Shown here one piece after another: positions 6,534-10,465 of a stretch of 10,465 bases of DNA. The stretch spans positions 1 to 10,465 of the forward strand of contig JAVEEJ010000275.1 of the NCBI GenBank assembly GCA_030840515.1, in the 5' to 3' direction. The notes under the pieces were generated by a model. It was not told the DNA's origin. It saw only the letters and a program-made list of their open reading frames with translations, and did no database searches. The DNA is from Frankiaceae bacterium. Its GTDB lineage: Bacteria > Actinomycetota > Actinomycetes > JAVEEJ01. Position 1 is the first letter of the stretch; every line of letters begins with the position of its first letter. Position numbers and translations under genes: made by a program.

Positions 6534-7451
6534 GTGGCTCTGATCGAGGCGAAGCGCCTGACCAAGAGGTTCGGCGACTTCACTGCCGTCGACGGGATCG
6601 ACGTCGAGGTGAGCCAAGGCGAGGCCTTCGGCTTCCTCGGACCCAACGGGGCAGGCAAGTCCTCGACCATGCGCATGATCGGCTGTGTCTCGCCGCTCAG
6701 CGAAGGCACGCTGCGCATCCTCGACATGGATGCCGCGAGCGACGGTCCTGCGATCCGGGCTCGGCTGGGCGTCGTCCCTCAGGAGGACACGCTCGACATG
6801 GAGCTGACCGTCCGCGACAACATGTGGATCTACGGTCGCTACTTCGGGATCCCCCGATCCGCCGTCAAGGAACGCAGCGAGCGACTGCTGGACTTCGTGC
6901 AGCTCACCGACCGCGCCGACTCCCGCGTCGAGGCGCTGTCCGGCGGCATGAAGCGCCGCCTGACCATCGCCCGCTCGCTGATCAGCGAGCCCGAGATCCT
7001 GCTGCTCGACGAGCCGACGACCGGGCTCGACCCGCAGGCCCGCCATGTGGTGTGGGAGCGGCTGTTCCGGCTCAAGCAGCAGGGCGTGACGCTGGTGCTG
7101 ACCACGCACTACATGGATGAGGCCGAGCAGCTATGCGACCGCCTGGTCGTCATGGACCGTGGCCGGATCGCCGCCGAGGGCTCGCCACGCGCGCTCATCG
7201 AGGCGCACTCGACACGCGAGGTCGTCGAGCTTCGCTTCGCGGTGGACGAGAAGGTCGACCTCGGCCCGCTGCAGGGCCTGGCCGAGCGCACGGAGCAGCT
7301 GCCTGACCGGGTGCTGCTCTACGTCCGCGACGGCGACTCCGCGGTGGCTGAGCTCAGTCGTCGCGGCATCGCACCGCAGTCGGTGCTGGTGCGGCGTTCC
7401 ACCCTGGAGGACGTCTTCTTGCACCTCACCGGTCGGACGCTGGTGGACTGA
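6534..7451 (+). CDS. ABC-2 exporter ATP-binding protein (DrrA/NodI type)
   Basis: This 305-aa cytoplasmic nucleotide-binding subunit powers the two permeases encoded directly downstream. It has Walker A GPNGAGKS (36-43), Q-loop Gln83 in VPQED, signature LSGGMKRRL (135-143), Walker B ILLLDE (155-160) with catalytic Glu160, a D-loop at GLD (164-166) and switch His192 in TTHYMDEAE. The C-terminal part from about 225 ends in STLEDVFLHLTGR, the tail typical of the drug/polysaccharide exporter group (DrrA, NodI, CcmA-like). GTG 6534 is the only usable start, because an in-frame stop lies 10 bases before it. The TGA overlaps the next ATG by one base. The substrate cannot be read from the sequence; lipids, glycolipids or hydrophobic drugs are typical for the group. 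Confidence 0.95.
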   Translation: MALIEAKRLTKRFGDFTAVDGIDVEVSQGEAFGFLGPNGAGKSSTMRMIGCVSPLSEGTLRILDMDAASDGPAIRARLGVVPQEDTLDMELTVRDNMWIYGRYFGIPRSAVKERSERLLDFVQLTDRADSRVEALSGGMKRRLTIARSLISEPEILLLDEPTTGLDPQARHVVWERLFRLKQQGVTLVLTTHYMDEAEQLCDRLVVMDRGRIAAEGSPRALIEAHSTREVVELRFAVDEKVDLGPLQGLAERTEQLPDRVLLYVRDGDSAVAELSRRGIAPQSVLVRRSTLEDVFLHLTGRTLVD

Positions 7452-8230
7452 TGTCGACTGCGCTGTCCCTGCGCGCGTTCGAGTACTGGCGCTTCCAGTA
7501 CCGGCGCACCTGGCGCGGGACGATCGTCACCTCGATCCTCAACCCGCTGCTCTACCTCGCGGCCATGGGCATCGGGCTCGGCACCTTGGTCAAGGGTCAG
7601 CGGGCGAGCTCGCTCGGCACCAACGGGTCCTACCTGGAGTTCGTGGCTCCCGCGCTGGTCGCGACGACCGCTTTCCAGACAGGAATGTTCGAGGCGATGT
7701 ACCCGGTCATGGCCTCGATCAAGTGGATCAAGACCTACGTCGCGATGCTCGCCTCACCGCTGGGGACCCGCGACGTGCTCAATGGCCACCTGATGTGGAT
7801 GGTGCTGCGCATCCTGCAGACCAGCGCCGCCTTCCTCGTGATCGGCGCCCTGTTCGGCGGCTTCCCGAGCTGGGATGCGCTCTGGTGCCTGCCGATCGCG
7901 TTGCTGCTCGGCATGGCAGCGGCGCTTCCGATGACAGCGTTCTCCGCCCACACGCAGCAGGAGAGCAGCTTCGCCGCAATCCAGCGGTTCATCATCATCC
8001 CGACGTTCCTGTTCAGCGGGACCTTCTTCCCGCTGTCGAAGCTGCCGCTGCCGCTGGAACTGATCGCCTGGCTCACCCCGCTTTCGCACGGCGTCGCACT
8101 CGCGCGCTCTGCGGCACAGGGCAAGCTCGAGCTCCTGCCCACGCTGGGACACGTCGGCTACCTCGCGCTCTGGTGCGTCGTCGGCTTCTGGCTCGCGCAC
8201 CGCATCTACCGGCGGAGGCTGCGGCCATGA
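7451..8230 (+). CDS. ABC-2 type permease 1 (NodJ/DrrB-like)
   Basis: This 259-aa inner-membrane subunit has six predicted helices, at about residues 24-47, 63-88, 117-138, 143-166, 180-210 and 234-251. The central part holds the ABC-2 features YLEFVAPALVATTAFQTGMF (61-80), MLASPLGTRDVL (99-110) and SGTFFPLSKLP (189-199). The last matches the family's FSGTFFP re-entrant segment before the final helices. The C-terminus is basic (RIYRRRLRP), consistent with a cytoplasmic end. ATG 7451 overlaps the ATPase stop (TGATG), and its own TGA overlaps the ATG of permease 2 (ATGA), so the three genes form one coupled unit. It is a diverged paralogue of permease 2 and probably pairs with it as a heterodimer. 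Confidence 0.93.
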   Translation: MSTALSLRAFEYWRFQYRRTWRGTIVTSILNPLLYLAAMGIGLGTLVKGQRASSLGTNGSYLEFVAPALVATTAFQTGMFEAMYPVMASIKWIKTYVAMLASPLGTRDVLNGHLMWMVLRILQTSAAFLVIGALFGGFPSWDALWCLPIALLLGMAAALPMTAFSAHTQQESSFAAIQRFIIIPTFLFSGTFFPLSKLPLPLELIAWLTPLSHGVALARSAAQGKLELLPTLGHVGYLALWCVVGFWLAHRIYRRRLRP

Positions 8231-9042
8231 CCGTCGGACAACACGTGCTGGTGGCGCGGATCCTGCCTCGACTCCCGGGCGCGCGCGGCTCGGTCGGCGC
8301 TGTCGTGACACGCGATCTCATGGCGGCGCGACGCAACTGGATCGTGCCGCTTTCGGGATTCTTCGAGCCGCTGTTGTACCTGCTGTCCTTGGGCATCGGC
8401 CTCGGCTCACTGATCGGCAAGATCCCCGGCCCGGGCGGCCATCTCGTCGGCTACCGCGAGTTCGTCGCGCCCGCGCTGCTCGCCTCCTCGGCCATGAACG
8501 GCGGGATCTTCGAGTCGGCGAACGTCTTCTTCAAGATGAAGTTCGGCAAGATCTACGACACGATGCTCGCCACCCCCATCGAGCCCATCCACATCGCGCT
8601 CGGCGAGATCCTCTACGCGCTGATGCGCGGGGTCACCTACTCCGTCGGCTTCCTCGGCGTGATGCTCGCCCTCGGCCTGATCGAGTCGCCGTGGGCACTC
8701 CTGGCTTTGCCGGCGGCCGTGCTCATCGGCTTCGGGTTCGGAGCCTGCGGGACGGCAGCCGCGACCTACTTCAGGACCTGGCAGGACATGGAGTGGATGA
8801 CACTCGCGGTGCTTCCGATGTTCTTGTTCTCCACCACGTTCTACCCGCTGTCGACCTACGACGGCTGGCTGCAGGGCGTCGTACGCGTCACGCCGCTCTA
8901 CCAAGGGGTGGCGCTGCTCCGCGAACTGATACTCGGTCCCGTGGGCCTGTCGGCGGTCGGCCACGCGGCGTACTTCGTCGCGATGGGCGCAGTGGGCCTC
9001 GCCCTGACGGGCCGCCGGATCAAGCACCTGCTGCTCACGTAG
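8227..9042 (+). CDS. ABC-2 type permease 2 (NodJ/DrrB-like)
   Basis: This 271-aa membrane protein starts at ATG 8227, with GGAGG (8214-8218) eight bases upstream. The frame is open far upstream, but there it overlaps the ATPase and permease 1 genes and is not coding. Helices are predicted near residues 39-64, 78-100, 128-152, 155-180, 191-210 and 243-262. Shared features with permease 1 are YREFVAPALLASSAMNGGIF (76-95), MLATPIEPIHIALGE (113-127) and FSTTFYPLSTYDGW (201-214), so the two are homologous. The N-terminal 35 residues are more basic and longer than in permease 1. It completes the exporter operon and ends with TAG 9040-9042, 44 bp before ndk. Confidence 0.93.
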   Translation: MTVGQHVLVARILPRLPGARGSVGAVVTRDLMAARRNWIVPLSGFFEPLLYLLSLGIGLGSLIGKIPGPGGHLVGYREFVAPALLASSAMNGGIFESANVFFKMKFGKIYDTMLATPIEPIHIALGEILYALMRGVTYSVGFLGVMLALGLIESPWALLALPAAVLIGFGFGACGTAAATYFRTWQDMEWMTLAVLPMFLFSTTFYPLSTYDGWLQGVVRVTPLYQGVALLRELILGPVGLSAVGHAAYFVAMGAVGLALTGRRIKHLLLT

Positions 9043-9086
9043 AGTTCGGCGCCGTCCGCTGGTCGTCGTACTCGCCTGGAGATGCC

Positions 9087-9497
9087 GTGTCTGAGCGCAC
9101 CCTTGTCCTGATCAAGCCGGACGGCGTGCGCCGCGGCCTTGTCGGCGAGGTGGTGGGCCGGCTCGAGCGCAAGGGCCTGACCCTGGCGGCCATGCAGCTG
9201 CGCACGCTCGACCGCGCCACCGCCGAGCAGCACTACGGCGAGCACGAGGGCAAGCCCTTCTTCGCTGGTCTCGTGGACTTCATCACCGGCGGCCCGCTCG
9301 TGGCGCTGGTGGTGGAGGGACCCCGCGCCGTCGAGGCCACCCGCAGCCTCATGGGTGTCACGGACCCCGTGAAGTCCGCCCCCGGCTCCCTACGCGGTGA
9401 CTTCTGCCTCGAGATCGGCGAGAACCTGGTGCACGGCTCCGACTCCCCGGAGTCCGCCGAGCGCGAGGTGGCCCTGTTCTTCCCCGACCTCGGCTGA
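9087..9497 (+). CDS. ndk: Nucleoside diphosphate kinase
   Basis: This 136-aa cytosolic enzyme, of normal family length, moves the gamma-phosphate between nucleoside di- and triphosphates through a phosphohistidine. The catalytic His116 lies in NLVHGSDSPES (113-123). Lys10 (LIKPDGV), Tyr50, Arg103 (SLRGDF) and Asn113 are the other expected nucleotide-site residues. The usual T-I/V-RGD segment reads SLRGD here, a mild change. The start is GTG 9087, with GGAG (9078-9081) five bases upstream; the longer open frame upstream lies inside permease 2. A TAGAGT hexamer at 9040-9045, overlapping the permease stop codon, could be the -10 of a separate promoter with a leader of about 35 nt, but there is no -35 support. 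Read-through from the ABC operon is equally possible. Confidence 0.97.
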   Translation: MSERTLVLIKPDGVRRGLVGEVVGRLERKGLTLAAMQLRTLDRATAEQHYGEHEGKPFFAGLVDFITGGPLVALVVEGPRAVEATRSLMGVTDPVKSAPGSLRGDFCLEIGENLVHGSDSPESAEREVALFFPDLG

Positions 9498-9513
9498 CGG
9501 GTACGGCGCCCTC

Positions 9514-9531
9514 GGCACCGAGAGCGGTGCC
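9514..9531 (+). terminator. Hairpin downstream of ndk
   Basis: GGCACCG and CGGTGCC form a perfect 7-bp, GC-rich stem with the 4-base loop AGAG, starting 16 bases after the ndk stop. A second, weaker hairpin follows: AGGGC/GCCCT at 9548-9564 with CGTTTTC in its loop. There is no long T run. Together they are a reasonable terminator for ndk. Confidence 0.5.
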
Positions 9532-9580
9532 TGGAAAAGCCGACAGAAGGGCCGTTTTCGCCCTGGGCGCCGGTCGCGGG

Positions 9581-9586
9581 TAGCAT
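9581..9586 (+). promoter_or_regulatory. Putative -10 element for mreB (TAGCAT)
   Basis: TAGCAT in the context GGGTAGCATGA lies between the ndk hairpins and mreB and equals the hexamer proposed for valS. Initiation near 9593 would give mreB a leader of about 120 nt. No good -35 box is seen 16-19 bases upstream (the sequence there is TTTTCGCCC), so confidence is limited. Confidence 0.35.
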
Positions 9587-9636
9587 GACGGCGCGCGCCG
9601 GGAGTCCAGGGGTGGACCGGCAGTCGTCGCACGCAC

Positions 9637-9673
9637 ACCACTGCTCGCTCACCACTGCTCGCTCACCACTGCT
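9637..9673 (+). repeat. 14-bp tandem repeat in the mreB leader
   Basis: The unit ACCACTGCTCGCTC occurs at 9637-9650 and 9651-9664, and its first nine bases recur at 9665-9673. A fourth CACTGCT lies at 9683-9689, so this heptamer starts at 9639, 9653, 9667 and 9683 with spacings of 14, 14 and 16. The array lies between the proposed promoter and the ribosome site of mreB. It carries almost no G on the plus strand, unlike the surroundings, and has no obvious coding role. Confidence 0.8.
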
Positions 9674-9715
9674 TCTCCATCACACTGCTCACGCTCTCGG
9701 AAGGCTCGCCCGCTC

Positions 9716-10465
9716 ATGGCTTCCAGCACGCTGTCGTTCCTCGGTCGGGACATGGCCATCGACCTCGGCACCGCGAACACTCTCGTCTACGTCCGTGGGC
9801 GGGGAATCGTGCTCAACGAGCCCAGCGTCGTGGCGATCAACACGAGCACCAGCGGCATCCTGGCCGTCGGGTCCGAGGCCAAGAAGATGATCGGGCGCAC
9901 CCCCGGGAACATCGTGGCCATCCGGCCTCTGAAGGACGGCGTGATCGCCGACTTCGACATCACCGAGCGGATGCTGCGCTACTTCATCCAGAAGGTGCAC
10001 CGCCGGCGCCACTTCGCCAAGCCCCGACTCGTCGTGTGCGTGCCCAGCGGCATCACCGGCGTCGAGCAGCGCGCGGTCATCGACGCCGCGAGCCAGGCGG
10101 GCGCCCGTCAGGTCCACATCATCGAAGAGCCGATGGCGGCAGCGATCGGCGCCGGGCTCCCGGTGCACGAGCCCACCGGCAACATGGTCGTCGACATCGG
10201 CGGTGGCACGACTGAGGTCGCGGTGATCTCCCTCGGCGGCATCGTCACCAGCCAGTCGATCCGCACGGGCGGCGACGAGCTGGACAACGCGATCATCTCC
10301 TACGTGAAGAAGGAGTACTCGCTCATGCTGGGCGAGCGCACCGCGGAGGAGATCAAGATGGCGATCGGGTCGGCGTTCCCGGCCCCTGATGAGCCGCATG
10401 CCGAGATCCGTGGCCGCGACCTGGTCTCCGGACTCCCCAAGACGATCGTCGTGTCTGCCGAAGAG
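9716..10465 (+). CDS. mreB: Rod-shape-determining actin homologue MreB (partial, 5' part)
   Basis: The first 250 codons of an actin-fold ATPase are present; the frame runs off the right edge. MreB forms membrane-associated filaments that guide lateral wall synthesis together with MreC, MreD, RodA and PBP2. The sequence shows phosphate-1 AIDLGTANTLVYV (14-26), DGVIADFDITERML (74-87), CVPSGITGVEQRAV (108-121), EEPMAAAIGAGLPV (137-150), phosphate-2 DIGGGTTEVAV (160-170) and SIRTGGDELD (181-190). Full MreB is about 340 aa, so roughly a quarter is missing. ATG 9716 has GGAAGG at 9699-9704, a somewhat long 11-base spacing; ATG 9752 (MAIDLGTANT) is a less likely start. In actinobacteria mreB is usually followed by mreC and mreD, but those would lie beyond the window. 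Confidence 0.96.
   Translation, partial: MASSTLSFLGRDMAIDLGTANTLVYVRGRGIVLNEPSVVAINTSTSGILAVGSEAKKMIGRTPGNIVAIRPLKDGVIADFDITERMLRYFIQKVHRRRHFAKPRLVVCVPSGITGVEQRAVIDAASQAGARQVHIIEEPMAAAIGAGLPVHEPTGNMVVDIGGGTTEVAVISLGGIVTSQSIRTGGDELDNAIISYVKKEYSLMLGERTAEEIKMAIGSAFPAPDEPHAEIRGRDLVSGLPKTIVVSAEE

Noticed and set aside
6447..7109. Upstream extension of the M48 frame to 7109, which would give an 884-aa protein.
   Set aside because: This part is antisense to the ABC ATPase gene and has no domain features. GTG 6446 has a good ribosome site (GGGAG, 6-base spacing) directly before the first membrane helix.
7117..8226. Long open frame in the phase of permease 2, reaching back through permease 1 and the ATPase gene.
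   Set aside because: It is an out-of-frame reading of two clear genes. ATG 8227 with GGAGG is the proper start of permease 2.
9585..9890. A short frame starting in the ndk-mreB gap (ATG 9585) and running into mreB.
   Set aside because: It reads mreB in the wrong phase, has no ribosome site, and its Ser/His/Leu stretch comes from translating the tandem repeats.
1..10465. Searched for T-box leaders, tRNA genes, CRISPR arrays, IS ends and toxin-antitoxin pairs.
   Set aside because: No such structures were seen. Intergenic gaps are 218 bp or less, and their content is described in the feature list.

Overview
The window is about 10.5 kb of uniformly GC-rich DNA (near 70% G+C by eye, codons mostly ending in G or C). 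It reads as a housekeeping stretch of an actinobacterial chromosome. The order valS, folC, DUF4233 gene, then ndk and mreB is characteristic of actinobacteria. The valyl-tRNA synthetase variant, GTG starts and TANNNT -10 elements fit that phylum, perhaps the Nocardioidaceae/Propionibacteriales, though the genus cannot be fixed from this sequence. I see no transposase, phage gene, CRISPR array, tRNA or rRNA, and no gene-free stretch over 300 bases.

Layout: the 3' end of an unidentified plus-strand gene (1-197) runs head-on into valS (199-2745, minus), with one base between the stop codons. valS and folC (2792-4105, plus) diverge from a 46-bp gap. In that gap each gene has a -10-like hexamer ending 7 bases before its start codon, so both are probably read from leaderless mRNAs. 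A small DUF4233 membrane protein gene (4102-4446) is translationally coupled to folC. It converges on a large M48 zinc metalloprotease gene (4455-6446, minus). A perfect 8-bp inverted repeat spans both stop codons and may be a shared two-way terminator.

Divergent from the protease is a three-gene ABC-2 exporter operon of the DrrA/NodIJ kind: ATPase (6534-7451), permease 1 (7451-8230) and permease 2 (8227-9042), with overlapping start and stop codons. Then come ndk (9087-9497), a 218-bp intergenic region with hairpins, a likely promoter and short tandem repeats, and the first 250 codons of mreB (9716 to the window end).

Functionally this is mainly core metabolism and cell growth: tRNA charging, folate polyglutamylation, nucleotide balance and the rod-shape cytoskeleton. 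A membrane quality-control protease and an exporter of unknown substrate sit between folC/DUF4233 and ndk. I found no convincing undescribed multi-gene system. The points most worth a second look are the back-to-back leaderless starts of valS and folC, the stop-codon-spanning hairpin, the repeat-bearing mreB leader, and the unassigned C-terminal half of the M48 protease.
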